Assembly (NCBI GenBank): GCA_014529385.2
Contig: CM043968.1
Span: 21,691,484-21,755,483, forward strand
Direction of reading: 5' to 3'
Origin: Adiantum capillus-veneris
Taxonomy: Eukaryota > Streptophyta > Polypodiopsida > Polypodiales > Pteridaceae
Length of the DNA stretch: 64,000 nt
The position numbers were made by a program, and so were the translations under genes. The notes under the pieces were generated by a model, which was not told where the DNA came from, ran no database searches, and saw nothing but the letters and a program-made list of their open reading frames with translations. Shown here in pieces: positions 32,814 to 44,478 of the stretch. Positions within the stretch are counted from its first letter, which is position 1. Each line of letters opens with the position of its first letter.

Positions 32814-34607
32814 ATGTCTACATCAGACTCAGACTCAGCTTATACAAGCACATGGATTGCAGGGATAGATGAGCACCCGCCCAGAATAGATCTTCCAAAC
32901 CTACAGTACATAAAGACCAATTTTGTGGAGAGAGTTTGGATGTATAACCATGAAAGTGAAGGACTATATAGGTATATTAATGGAGATCAATTCAACCTTT
33001 ACAGTTGCTTAGAGCCTTACCCAGATGAGCTGACAGAATACAAGCTCTTATATGTCTATACATACAAGGTCGACCAACAATGGACATCTTTATTTGTTGA
33101 CAAGTATGGACGAGAATATAGAGCTGTAGAAAGCACAAATACGCGAACCAATTTAGAGATGAGTGGATATTTGGTCAATGAAGGACCTCAGATACATCCA
33201 CCAAACACAGGAACCTCTAAGAGAATTCCAAAGAGGGGACCACCACCTGGATTTCCTCCTAGAGTGATAACGAGAGATGAAACGATACCAGAGAGGAGTA
33301 TGGTTCCATACTTTGCACCCCAAAGTATAAGACCATCTCAGCTAAGAAAATGGGTAAATAGAAAGTACAATGGCATAGGAGACCCATACGCCCATGTCTC
33401 GGCTTTCAAGAAAGTCCTACGAGCAGAACGAGTAGAGGACTTCCACACGCAGTATGAGGGTTTTGGACTTACATTGGAGGACAATGCACAAGCATGGTTT
33501 GAACTATTGAACCACAGAGAGTTCACAACCATTGAGAAAATGTTGGATGAATTTGTTCAAGAATTCACCAAGAGGGGCATAAAACATAACACCCTTCCTA
33601 AGATTCAGGAATTTAAACAAGGCGAAATAGAAACATTACGACATGCAATACTGCATTTCAAGAAATATGTTGCTAGATTTCCTACCCAAGAGTTACCCAC
33701 GCCAGAACGTCAGATCCTATGCTTCATCAGAGGGCTTAGGAATGAGAATCTCCAAAAGGACCTATACATGAAACGATACCAAACCTTGGAAGAGGTGACC
33801 AATGTGGCGGTTGACCTAGTTGACAATTGCGAATTCGATGAAGAGGGTCAAAAGAAGATTAATGATGCGAGTGAGGAAAAGAAAAACGCTGATCTTGAGT
33901 ATCAAAGAGGGAATCTATGACAAAACCAAGTAAATGTTGATGAGCAAATCATAGAGAATGTGATGCAACGCATCAACCACTCTAACAAAGTACCAGCCTA
34001 TACAGTTCCTCAACAAGGAAGGTGCATCACATGTGGAGGGGACCATCCGACGCAACATTGTTCTGACTATAGACCTAAGACTCCACCAGGGTTTGAGCAT
34101 GTTATGTCTGAACCTCCTAGATATCATCCTTTAGCGGAACAAGTGTTCTTAAGTGAAAGACCCATAGCTGCTAGAAATGCATATGTGAGTCATGAGCTTC
34201 AAATAGAAATAAATGTGGTAGATCAGAGGCCACTTCAACGTCAATATCAAGTATTTCCACAACAACCAATACGTCCATGTGACAGATGTGGTAGTAGTGA
34301 TCACTTGATTAAGGATTGTCCACACCATGATATCATGATAAATGTATATTGTAATGAGTGTGAAATCACACATATGATTTTGGATTGTCCTAAGAATCCA
34401 AGAAAGAAAGGTAAAATGCAACCACATGTTACCTTTCCTTCTACCAGCAAATCAGAGAAAGAACGAGCTGCAACAAAAGGAGAGACGACAACAACAACAG
34501 AGCAAGAAACAATTGCAAAAGAACAGGTGCTTAAACAACAAGAAGATGAAAGTAAGCAAGTTTCTCCAGTAAACGTTGTCACAAGAGCACAAGCAAAAGT
34601 GCAAGAG
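32814..34607 (+). pseudogene. Gag with zinc knuckles of the 17-kb element
   Basis: The ATG at 32814 opens a 368-codon frame closed by TGA at 33918, but the same frame continues to TAG at 34608. The Gag domain lies at residues about 195-340 (N-G-I-G-D-P-Y-A-H-V-S-A-F-K-K, A-Q-A-W-F-E-L-L, F-V-Q-E-F-T-K). After the TGA come three zinc-knuckle-like motifs: C-I-T-C-G-G-D-H-P-T-Q-H-C, C-D-R-C-G-S-S-D-H-L-I-K-D-C and C-N-E-C-E-I-T-H-M-I-L-D-C. The first and third have a CX2CX3HX4C spacing. A charged, Gln/Lys-rich tail follows. The TGA at 33918 could come from CGA, and the TAG at 34608 from CAG; readthrough is a less likely alternative. Confidence 0.8.
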
Positions 34608-36188
34608 TAGAAGCCTACAGATGGAGAGACTAGTAAGAGTTCCAAAAGCCGTAGAAACTCTAGACGAGCAAGAAGGACTAGAATGAAAGCGAAACTAGAA
34701 AGGGAGAAAGGAGAAGAAAAGGCTGTTACAACTGAGTTGGAAACAACTCAAGAGCAACAGACACAGCAAAGGGAAGCTGAAACCTTTAAACCAGCTGAAG
34801 CACCCAGGAGTGCTAGTTCAGGAGAATTTGTCCTAGTGGACAAAGTGAATGAGCCTTTAGACGCGATTTTACAGGCTTATGAGGCTATATTGGCAAATAG
34901 ACAGACCTTAGAACAAAGATGGATGACTTATCCTTATCCTGAACAAGAGAAGCAGAGGCTAGAAATGTGTAAGCAGCTCATTGAAACTGCTCAAGCATTG
35001 CTAGAACCACCTCCACCAGAAGTGAAGGATAGGATAGTCACCCCAGTGCACAAAGACGAGAGCATTAAAGTAGACGAATTGCCTAGAGAAGAGGTAGATC
35101 ATAGGGAAGAACCACTGCCAAGGTTGCAAGACTCGAGGGTAGTCCAAAATACAACAAATGAATCAATGAGGGATTTCCCACCCTATGTTCCTATAGTTGA
35201 GGAGCAGTGGCCAGAGGAGTTATGGAAGGCTGTCTGAGATGCCCAAAAAAGAGAAGAGGATGCTGGACCAGCACCATTTCCTGAAATCACATTAGATAGA
35301 ACACAAATGAGTGTTGATGCGAGGTCATATTATGGTGACGTAGGATCGGTAGCCTCCGAAGACAGTAGACTTGCATCGTTAAGAACTTTTCCACAATACA
35401 TGGGAGATTTTGAGGCAAAGTCTGAGATTGTGAGAGTTCCATCACAGAGGCTAGGAGGGACAAAAGAATTGGACACAAAAATTTTGACTGACTTGCTATC
35501 CACGCCAGTGAAGTGCACAATTACGTTGGCAGAACTTTCGAAAATCAGGCCAAGTATGTGGACTGATATAGGAAAATTCTTGGAAAAAATTGGGATCAAA
35601 AGCCCGTTAAGGTTCCTGGAAAAAGAGCTAGATAAGATCGAGAAGCCTAGATCAAATGTAAGACCGGTACCTCTGAACAAAGTAGGAGAGTACTGTGAAG
35701 GAGAAGATGGTAATGCCACTTTGCCTATCGAGTACAATGGGATTGAAATGAAAGCTATACTTGACAGTGGAGCAGGAATTGCCATATCAACAAAATGAAT
35801 ATGGGAGAAATGGGGTAGGCACGCCTTTAGAACAACCAGAATAAAATTAAAGTTAGCAGATGGGCATGTGGAAAGACCCATGGGATTGCTAGAAGCAATA
35901 GTGGTGTCTTCTTGTGGTATAGAATATGCGCATACTTTTGCCATAGTTGACTTTGGCAAGAAAAATAACTATGAAATCATCCTTGGAAGACCATTCATGA
36001 GGCAACTCAAGATGGTACAAGATTGGGGTTATGATTTTCTATACTTGAGACATGCTGAAACCACAACACGTGTAAATATAAGAAATCATAGTTACCAGGA
36101 TGTAACTAGAACGCCCGTGGAAGATTTTGATTCTGCAACACAAAGTGGATCAACAGACCATCCGTGGATGGGCAAAAAGAAAGAAATT
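34608..36188 (+). pseudogene. linker and aspartic protease of the 17-kb element
   Basis: The frame of gag continues after TAG 34608 through a charged coiled-coil-like segment (34683-35234), TGA 35235, and a region with T-E-L-type helices to the protease. The active site is A-I-L-D-S-G-A-G-I-A-I (about 35751-35785), and the C-terminal protease strand is I-I-L-G-R-P-F-M-R-Q (about 35977-36006). A TGA (35796) stands between the two halves of the protease, so this copy is inactive as it stands. TAG at 36189 ends the segment. A relative of this region, with L-D-N-G at the active site, is found at 60563-61490. Confidence 0.75.
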
Positions 36189-37604
36189 TAGATGTGCAGA
36201 GCATCGGAGTGTAGTGACTTTGGGAGAAACGAGAATGCTTTAGAGAGGGTCTTAGAAGATGATGCTTACATAAGAGAACCTTTTCCGGAAGAGGCGTTAG
36301 AACCGTTAGATTGGACTCAGATATTGGCTACTTTGGATGTCTGTGTTAATGAGACCACACCAACAAAATTTTGCGATGAGAATGGGTATGACATAGTCCC
36401 CTACTACATGCTAAGGGTTATGGGTGAGACAGATGAAGAATCTGAGTATAAGTTCGAAACAAGGTTATCAGCTATGGGGATAGCACAAAACCAGATACAT
36501 AGCCCGAATACTGGTCATATAGAAATAGGTGCTCTTTGCGATCAGTGTGCGATAACACACTTGATTACAAATTGTCCAACTCGAATGCATAGTACAAAGG
36601 AGGAGCCGCAAGTCAACGAAGCAAAGTTGCAGGAAGAAGGGCTAAGATCCAAAGAAGATGCTTCAGGTCCAGCGCCTACAAACGAGCAATATGAAGACTT
36701 GGAATCAATCAAAGAAGAGGTGCAACAAGTGACAGGAAGTTCAAACACTATTGGTGACATTTCAACAGTTGAAATCGAGGAAGAAGAGCCTATGACTCTA
36801 CAGGAACCAAATGCTGATCTTGTCTCTCCAAAAGACATATCAGAGGAAATGGTGGTCAAGCAGGAGCTAGAACACACGGATGAACTCAGAAGTGTGAACA
36901 ATGAAGAAGAAGACGACAAGGAGTCCAGGCCAAAGATTGCTCAAGTCACTCAAGAGAACACAGGCAATCTAGTACCAAAGAAGATCAACTTTTTGCTAAG
37001 TGCACAAGATGGAGTCGAGATGAATTTTATGGAAGAAATTGATACAAATTCCACGACTAATGTCATGTCATATGGCATGTGGTTACTTCTAGGTAAGCCA
37101 AAGCTTTATGATATTCAGATAAAGGTAAATCTCTCACCTAAAGTGGATGTTATAAGTATGGGGATTGCAGAAGCTACTGTCCAACTACACTCACAGAATG
37201 TCAAAGAAAAATTCTTGGTGGTAGATTCTCGACAAATGGGAACACACTTGATTTTGTCCAAGCCATGGGCACAAGTCTGTGAAGACGAGCTTGAATCTTC
37301 AACAATGGTCATCACGACAAGATCAATAGAGGTCAAGCCTACAACAGTTCAAAGATTCTTGGCTATTGAAAAAGGCAAAGCTAAAGTAAGCCCACGGTCT
37401 CTAGCCCAGCAAATGCAAGTGCAAGACAAAGCCTCTACATTAAAAGCCAAACCATCAACAAAACAATGGAAACCCAATCAAAAAGTCTATCAACCGAAGT
37501 TTCCATCACCCGAAAGTCTCCAAAGGAAGTCAAAACAGGTCAACCAAGTGCTAGTATCCAAGGCACATATTAAAGTTAATGATCCAATTTGGATACAATT
37601 ATAG
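36189..37604 (+). pseudogene. zinc-knuckle and protease-like second domain (470 codons)
   Basis: Same frame as gag, directly after TAG 36189. It has a single knuckle C-D-Q-C-A-I-T-H-L-I-T-N-C near residues 117-129, a long Glu-rich stretch, and then, at about residues 270-360, a segment laid out like a retroviral-type protease: E-I-D-T-N-S-T-T-N-V-M-S, then I-Q-I-K-V-N-L, K-F-L-V-V-D and H-L-I-L-S-K-P-W-A-Q. The position of the catalytic D-T/S-G reads D-T-N, and the usual L-G-R-P-W reads L-S-K-P-W. This suggests a duplicated protease fold that has lost catalysis. What it does is unknown. Confidence 0.55.
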
Positions 37605-38575
37605 GAACAACCTCAATAAGCAAAGGTAACAGGATGGATCACATCAAGGGAGTCAATTATTGTATAAGGCTACAAGAAAGGAAATTTAGATGTTTGGGTC
37701 AACAAGCCCAAGATAACAGCTTGGTGATTTCCATCCCATGACAACCACTCAGTCAGGAATCAACAAAGCCATCAACATCAATCACATAACTCAACCAAGA
37801 GAAAGGACAGGTACAAAAAGCAAAAGAGAAGGTCTTCCACTGGACAAACCATACGACAAGTCTGGGTAATGAAATCAAAATTCTACCAGACTACCCAACA
37901 AAGTCAAGTGAAGATCACCTCCAAGCAAGTCCAAAGATTCATTCCAGTTGAGTTACTCCAAGCACAAGGATTCAATGAGGGTAACTTTCAAATCTGGTTA
38001 CCTAAGGTAGTAGCTTATCAAGGAATCACCAAGGAAAAGCAAGAAACATCAAGAAATGAAGAGCAGCCACCCGCTGCACCCAAGAGTACTACAACCTATA
38101 GATGGATCCCCCGTCAATTACTACAAGAGCAAGGCTTTTACAAAAGCAACAGCCATATTTGGAAGAAGACAAGGTACCATCAAGTCAAAGAAGAAACAAA
38201 GCAAGTGCAAAGGAGATCACACCAGGCCCAAGAACAATGTGGGTTCCAAAATCCACGATTGAGGCTCAACAACAAGAAAGATACACAACTCCTTTACAGC
38301 CTCTTAACAACAAAAAGAAAGCAACGGTAAATGCAAAGGTCACAGTTTTGAAGAACACTATCTGGAAGAAGAAGACTTCATCAACCATTGCTTCAACATC
38401 AATACCTGTCTCATCAAGCAACCACAAATTGCTACCAAGGAATGAAGAGCAGATATATGCCAATGTATTGGAAAACATGGCATCTCAAACAGAAACTAAC
38501 GAGAAAGGCCTAAACATCAAAAGCATATGGAATTGGATTTCAGGCCGTGATAAGGTAAGTCCAAGTCACCATTAA
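37605..38575 (+). pseudogene. C-terminal region with repeated W-I/V-P motif
   Basis: The gag frame runs on with stops at 37602 (TAG), 37617 and 37665 (TAA) and 37725 (TGA). A motif of about 25 residues recurs: W-I-T-S-R-E then G-Y-K-K-G-N-L-D-V-W; R-F-I-P-V-E-L-L-Q-A-Q-G-F-N-E-G-N-F-Q-I-W (about 37935-38000); Y-R-W-I-P-R-Q-L-L-Q-E-Q-G-F with N-S-H-I-W (about 38098-38160). After a frame change, M-W-V-P-K-S-T-I-E-A-Q follows (about 38238). A basic, Lys-rich tail follows to 38575. I do not recognise the family. It takes the place where reverse transcriptase would be expected. Confidence 0.45.
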
Positions 38576-39780
38576 ACTTACATGGCATAAGAGTCTAGAG
38601 TCGGGCAGCTAAGCCACTAAATGAGCAAGGTGTCAGACCCAAGCTTCAAGTTAATATTTTTATGTGGTCTATGAGTCTAGCTAATAGGTATAAGCTCAAG
38701 CTGGAGAGTTGAGCATACATAAAGTCATGTCGCTCAGGCTGGAAGAGGTGAGCATAAGAGTCAAAGTCCATATAATATATAAGGTGGAGAAGGCGCAGTA
38801 GTCAAAACAAAAACACTCATGCACTTGACACAGTGAGGAAGAGTGGAAAAACCTCGACAGCAAAAACTCTTCTTGTGAGGAGTGAAAGCTTTTGAAGCAC
38901 TCATGCTATATGTTTTGCTTGCTACACTAACTCCATGAAGAACCCATCAATACTCTTCTCTTGCACCGCATCTTGTTTAACATGCATAACTCTGTACAAG
39001 CATATAGATGTCCCATCATTGGACATATGCATTAGGCACTCTTTTTTATTCCACCCATGCCTTTACACAAACAAATGATGATGACCAAGCGGAAACAGGT
39101 TTTATAAGCCTTTGCTCAACAACAATGACTCTGACTTCAAGCTACTAACACTTATCCATGTATATCAAGCCCATACTAGTAGCCATATGGCCATATGTAC
39201 TTTAACTCAGCATAACTCTATAACATCAAAACCTAAGTACATATAGCCTCGCATTTAATTATGACTAAAGACATTTTTTCCCACTGGGTTTTTCCCTTTA
39301 GTCTTATCCAGGTATCTAAGACCTTCATTTTGTATATACGCTATATTTTACTTTTACTCTTTTATTTTTTATAACAAAAAGCCAAGAAGAACCACGATAT
39401 CTCCACACTACTAATTGAAAATCTACTGACAAATCAAAAGGGAGAGGCCAAAAAAAAGTTTGACAGAGCTTCAAGTCAACTTACAGGTACGACTTCCAGA
39501 TAACAATCACAGGAAAAGCAAACTAGAGCTACAATGACAATGACCTGTTGCACCAACAAGTCGATACAACCTCCTGCAATTCAAGATACAACAACCAATC
39601 GGAGGGGGAGAGTTCCAGGATTCAGATACACTACAGGTACAACTTCAAGGCAGCTTTAACATCACGCAAAGCAACCAACTGCAGAAGAGTCTACCACAAC
39701 AACTTCAACCCACACCAAGACATCAAGAACTCGTCAAGGCCAGCAAAGACATAAGGTCTTGTCGGGGACGACAAGAATTC
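38576..39780 (+). other. 3' untranslated region of the 17-kb element
   Basis: No coding frame. It includes a 'ccactgggtttttcc' phrase near 39281, two similar 'acaggtac(g/a)acttc' phrases (about 39484 and 39634) and a purine run GGAGGGGGAGAG at about 39600, very like the true purine tract before the 3' LTR; this may be a second priming site or an older LTR boundary. Confidence 0.5.
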
Positions 39781-39792
39781 GGCGGGGGAGAG
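39781..39792 (+). promoter_or_regulatory. polypurine tract of the 17-kb element
   Basis: GGCGGGGGAGAG directly before TGTTGAAAGG of the 3' LTR. Confidence 0.85.
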
Positions 39793-40850
39793 TGTTGAAA
39801 GGACGCCCTTTCAACAACATTTCCATAAATATTCCATTAAAGATTCCTCAAAGATTCTATAAAGATTCCACATGAAGATGGTGATGAAGTAATGAAGATG
39901 AAGATGGATGCTGCAACATGAAGATACGAGTTTATGGACTTCATCGAATATCGCGTTATTATTATTTTGAGCCATTACGACCACTTTTGTAATGTTTACG
40001 AGAACCTCATATTTTAAATCGGCACTTGTATTTTGGCCGCAGATGCTTGTATAATGAGTAAAGCCAACTCAGTTTCTTGTAATTAAGCTCTGTAGAAGCC
40101 TAGAGACAATTCAGGTCATTTGGCCGGACATTAGGTTTGAAGGCTTTGTATACAAGCTGAAACCTAAGGCTTTGTAAAAACACATTACGTTATCTCAATT
40201 AATATACAGTCGTGGGTTCTGCAGCACACAATAGTGATCTTCACGCACACACACCATCGCGCACACTAATCACATTGCAGATATGGGAGTAGGAGCGTGT
40301 TAGCATCAAGGAGCTCTCCGCGTCAACACAAGCAATGCAAGCCGAGGACCACATCGCGAGCCCGCCTGCTATGACCTATATTTGGTCTTAAGTACTTCAA
40401 ACGACATCCGTTCTGAATGATCGAGTCAGGACGAGAAGCTCTTCGTGTTGATGTCTTTGTAGATCAGTTTCGGACACTTTGGAAATTGCTGTTTTGAGTC
40501 TATCGCGACAGCGATTAGAGATCTTACAGTTATGGTTTTCAGGGTTTAGGTGTTTGGCCATATAGGATATGTCCTTGTGAGTCTTGCCCTCCGATTTCGA
40601 GTCATTCCGATATGATTTGAGAATGTTTCGAGCTTGTAGTGTTTCGTAGGATGCGTTGTCTGTTTCTTTGCTTTATGGTAGTGTTGTGGTAGGATTAGTG
40701 ACTGTAGAGTGTTGTTCGTGTCTAGCTCAGGGTTGACAACCCAGAGATTGCCTCCATGCCCTAGTCGGGTCAGCTACGTCCTCGGATTGACAGTTTGTTG
40801 GTCTGTGTTCTCGCTGTGCTCCATCGTCCGTCGCGGCGTACCCGCTAACA
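39793..40850 (+). repeat. 3' LTR of the 17-kb element
   Basis: 1058 bp with the same ends as 23870-24943. Differences are scattered substitutions (several C/T) and short indels, including a 10-bp gap near 40420 and a shorter CA tract. It is followed by AGCTC and the 5' part of the TNP2 gene. Confidence 0.85.
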
Positions 40851-41133
40851 AGCTCAAACATTGCCTCGTTGGGAATGTGGTCTGCATGATCATCCTCCAG
40901 GCTGTCAGAGGCTACATCTTGTGGTCTCATGTATGCTGCTTGACCAAAGCGCCTATGAACACGTCTATTGGGTTGCAAGATTGGTGCATGATGGCCACCG
41001 TCAGAGTTTGATGAGCTATAATTGGCAACAACTTGATCTATAATAGATGGATTAGACTCGCCAAATTTGCAAACGTGCCGCAAAGAAATGCGTTAGTCCG
41101 TCACATAGCATGCTTGCATTGATTACAAGGACA
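40851..41133 (-). pseudogene. TNP2-like CACTA transposase, 5' part
   Basis: On the minus strand a C-P-C-N-Q-C-K zinc-binding start (41133-41113) is followed, after a frame change, by R-I-S-L-R-H-V-C-K-F-G and by an acidic stretch ending in A-M-F-E. The last codons run into the LTR element at 40850, and the frame resumes without loss at 23869 (P-E-I-N-E-M-S). This is the N-terminal DNA-binding part of the transposase. Confidence 0.75.
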
Positions 41134-41260
41134 TAAGATCCTTGTTTGAGAGATAGGTGTTTCGGTTAGACGGTCCCACATCCTCATCACTACACATAAT
41201 GAAGGTAAAAACCTTATAACCTGAACATAAGTTTAATCCTCTATTGGCATCCTCCATCTT

Positions 41261-41263
<3 letters not shown>

Positions 41264-41323
<60 letters not shown>
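41264..41323. repeat. CT microsatellite
   Basis: An uninterrupted (CT)n run of about 60 bp within the CACTA element, upstream of its transposase gene. Confidence 0.95.
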
Positions 41324-41327
<4 letters not shown>

Positions 41328-41537
41328 TTCACACTGTAAACTACCTCATATTCTCTAGTCATGTCCAATCCCTTTACACCTCGGTCTAGAGGTGCACGGA
41401 TATCAGAGCCACCGGGTTATAATCTCGTCTCTATTGGTCAATGCCTATATTGTGGGTACAAGAAATGTCTACATGATAGTACATGTAGTGGACAAAACCC
41501 CTTTGCCTCTTCTCTAGTTGTAGCAATTGATAGCATC

Positions 41538-42888
41538 TTAACACTATAATAGTAACAGGACACTTTTATGTCCTTGGATACTTTTGTGTCCTGTTAAGTG
41601 ACCATTTTGCTTGAATTATTTGAAGAGTATGAAAATGAATTTCTAAGTGCTATATATCCACAAAGTTGCCTTATGATCTGAAAAAAACTTAGCATTTTTT
41701 TTTTAGTATCGATCTCACCATTAACCTTACTCTTGCACAACATTTTTGAACCTAAACTGTGTGAAAAAACGGATCCTGTCTTTGGCTTTTTTTCAATTTT
41801 TGGCAACTATACCACTCTAAACTTCATGTTTGTGAGGTTTAGATGGCTAGAGGTTAGGCCTTCATAGTTCTCAACATGTTTTGATGCTTGTAGGGAGAGC
41901 TAAGTGTTAAAATTGAAAGTTATGACCAATTTACAAGAATTGCATAATCCTGTTTTTTTTGCCAAAATTAGCACTTTTATGATTTTTTGGGTGGCTTTCT
42001 TGATATCCAAATTCAATTTTGATTGTGTAAGTGTAATGTATAACATAAAGGTAATGTTCCTTGAGTTTTGGGGGGCCTAATATGCTATATAGCATAGTAT
42101 ATGATGATGGTTGAGTTTTTTGATTGCTGAAAAATACGATACATTTTGGAGTAGCAAGTATAACTTTCTCAATATTGCTAGTTTCTTAGGCCAATTGTGT
42201 GTATTTTGTAGGTAGTGACCATATCTAATCATAGACTACAAACTTGGCTAGATATTGAGTAGTTTCTATGGGTTTCTAGAGGTCATAATGCTAAACCCAG
42301 TTTTTTCATGTTTGCTGTATTTAGCACTTTATCATTGCCCACAAGGTTCCAATTGTAAGAGATCCATTATCCTTTTGACATGCTCCATGGCTCCTTTTGA
42401 ATTTAGAGGCCCAAAGGAAACTAAGAAAACATGTATATAGTATCTGTATTGAGCGTGACTATAGAAACTTTGATGATAGGTCCGTAGAATGGCAAAAATG
42501 CAACTTTTTTGTACCTATTTTTTTTGCCCAAAAAAAAAATAGTGAGGTACAAGCAACCATATGTTTTGGTCACCGACCCATTGAAGTTAACGGGGCATTT
42601 TATCTCATGTCCTACAAAAATCTCCACTGTTATTTATATGCAATCAACCGTAAGAAAGTGTTGTTTTGGGCAAAATGCACTGCTCCATCAACTTTGGAGG
42701 CTTGTAGTGACCAAGGGATGAGAAAAATTACAAGTTTCTCATTTTTTCCATATGTAGTAGTTATTGAACTATAAGCTCATGAAAGGATTTTTCAAAATGA
42801 GTACTGGAACTACTATGGTTTTGGAATTTTTTCCCAAAACCCTGAAAGGACACTTTTATGTCCTGTTAGGTTACCATTCTAGTGTTAA
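41538..42888. repeat. TIR repeat, copy B (complete, 1351 bp)
   Basis: The left end TTAACACTATAATAGTAAC and the right end (GTTACCATTCTAGTGTTAA) are inverted repeats, and each adjoins a TAACAGGACA/TGTCCTGTTA block; the left block forms a hairpin (41552-41597). The body aligns with 1-966 in the same orientation. No coding capacity. It interrupts the 5' part of the CACTA element. No clear target duplication was found, so the superfamily is open. Confidence 0.65.
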
Positions 42889-43239
42889 CGTCTCTTCACA
42901 GTAGATCTTTGTTCGATGGATTACTTAGCACATTACATGTTGGCCTCCAATCTGAGTATCATGCCATTGAAAGCTTTCCAACTTAAGGTGGCATCCGTAG
43001 AGAGGAAGAGAGAGATCACCGTTCGCCTAACTCTAATTTTTTTACCATAATCCCGAAGGTAGACTTTAAAATAAAAACTAAATCCAAAATCGAATCTTAA
43101 ATCTAACCTAATTGAACATATAGTGATTCGCATCTAACTGAATATGGTTAGTGTGTGAGTTAATCGGTGTCAGATTCTGATGGGAATATACATATTGTTG
43201 TGTAACTAGTGTTTGCTCTTTGGTCAAAGCCTTCATTTA

Positions 43240-43690
43240 TATGCACTAAAATATAACCTAAATCTAATCTAATCTTAAATAGAACATAAATCTAGATCTA
43301 ATCTAATCTTAAACTCGAAATAAACCTAAATCTAAATTTAATCCAATCTTAAATCCTAAACCTAAATGTAATCTAACTTAAATCTAGCCTAAGTAGCTAA
43401 TCTTAAATCTTGCCCTAATTTTAAATCTAACTAATATTAATCTAATGTAAATCTAAATCTAACCTAATCTTACACTCAACATAAACATAAATCTAAATGT
43501 AATCCAACCTATTCTTAAATCTAATTTAAATCTTAATTTAATCTTAAGTCTAACCTAATTTTAAATTTAGTATAACTTAATCTAAGACCTTCTAATCTAA
43601 CTTAATCTTAGATCTTAATCTAACCTAATTTTACTTAAATATAACTTTAAAACTAACTTAACCCTAAATCTTAATATAACATTTCATTTC
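43240..43690. repeat. degenerate CTAAAT/CTAATC array
   Basis: Tens of irregular units such as AAATCTAATC, CTTAAATCTAACC and AACCTAAATC run through this block. It recalls interstitial telomere-like sequence but the plant unit TTTAGGG/CCCTAAA is not kept in tandem. Confidence 0.75.
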
Positions 43691-43711
43691 ATATTTTCTC
43701 TACTTTTTTTA

Positions 43712-43893
43712 TCTATCTCTCTCTCACTCTCTTTGTTTTCTCCCCTTACCTCTTTCTTTTTGTCTTCTCCCCCGCTCTCTCTCTCTCTCTCTCTCTCTCT
43801 CTTTATTTTATCTCTCTCTCTCTCTCTCAGTGTGTGTGTGTGTATGCATTCTTTGTTTACGCATGTGTGTGTATGTGTTTTTTGTTTATGCAT

Positions 43894-43942
<49 letters not shown>

Positions 43943-43949
43943 GACACAA

Positions 43950-43988
<39 letters not shown>

Positions 43989-44106
43989 GGGGAGGGAGGG
44001 AGAGAGAGAGAAAGAGGGAAAGGAAACATGAGAGAGAGGAGAGGGAAAGAGCATAACTGGCTCTCCTTCCTCTCTTTGTGTATGTGTGTGTGTGTGTTGG
44101 GGGGGG

Positions 44107-44149
<43 letters not shown>

Positions 44150-44150
44150 C
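43712..44150. repeat. CT, GT and GA microsatellite cluster
   Basis: (CT)n runs at about 43775-43803 and 43899-43940, GT runs near 43831 and 43950, (GA)n at 43967-43990, and a G run plus (GA)n at 44099-44148. Long open frames through it are only simple-sequence translations. The copia element inserted 15 bp beyond. Confidence 0.9.
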
Positions 44151-44165
44151 GAGTTACCTCTTTAG

Positions 44166-44431
44166 TGTTGAAGATGATGAAACAGGAAACAGAAGGAAGA
44201 CAGCAACTCAGAGTAGGAAGAAGATGGAGAAGGAGAAGACACAGAGCTTGTGTACGAGATCTCTGTAGTCTAGAATAATAGTGTATCTACAAACTCAGAG
44301 CTACAAAGCTTATATGAAACCCTAAGAGATAAGGTGTCCTTTCACACCAGATATCCAAGGGGAAAAACCCAGTGGGAGAAAAGTGCCCCTGGTGAAGCGC
44401 GTATACACACTAACACTACTACATGTCTACA
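44166..44431 (-). repeat. 3' LTR of the copia element
   Basis: 266 bp, lacking the 13-bp TCTCTCTCTGTAT-like insertion of its partner. Followed by the minus-strand purine tract. Confidence 0.95.
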
Positions 44432-44443
44432 ATTCCCCCCTGT
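44432..44443 (-). promoter_or_regulatory. polypurine tract of the copia element
   Basis: The minus strand reads ACAGGGGGGAAT directly before TGTAGACATG. Confidence 0.85.
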
Positions 44444-44478
44444 AGTGATAGTGTGAATCCGTACAAGGTAGCAGATCA

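Larger units (their letters stand above)
23870..40850 (+). mobile_element. 17-kb LTR retrotransposon with Gag and protease but no RT or integrase found
   Basis: Two similar LTRs (1074 and 1058 bp) start TGTTGAAAGG and end CCCGCTAACA. The flanks GGCTC and AGCTC are a 4-of-5 target duplication. A primer site (24944-24961) and a purine tract (39781-39792) confirm plus-strand orientation. After excluding the inserted gypsy element (25484-30808) about 11.7 kb remain. A single frame from 32814 gives Gag, zinc knuckles, protease, a second protease-like domain and a repeated-motif tail. I find no reverse transcriptase, RNase H or integrase between 32814 and 39792, so the element would need partners. 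The primer-site type (tRNA-Asp-like) is that of Athila/Tat-type gypsy elements. Confidence 0.8.

Noticed and set aside
33918-33920. Programmed stop-codon readthrough between Gag and the knuckles
   Set aside because: Eight more in-frame stops follow, which points to decay and not to a single regulated stop; kept only as a minor alternative.
34149-34645. Minus-strand frames opposite the zinc-knuckle region
   Set aside because: Shadows of the plus-strand frame, which carries the knuckles.
43240-43690. Interstitial telomere
   Set aside because: The plant unit TTTAGGG/CCCTAAA is not kept in tandem; only loosely similar CTAAAT units.
43733-44268. Long open frames through the CT/GT/GA tracts
   Set aside because: Translations of simple repeats (Ser-Leu, Arg-Glu, Cys-Val); no family motif.
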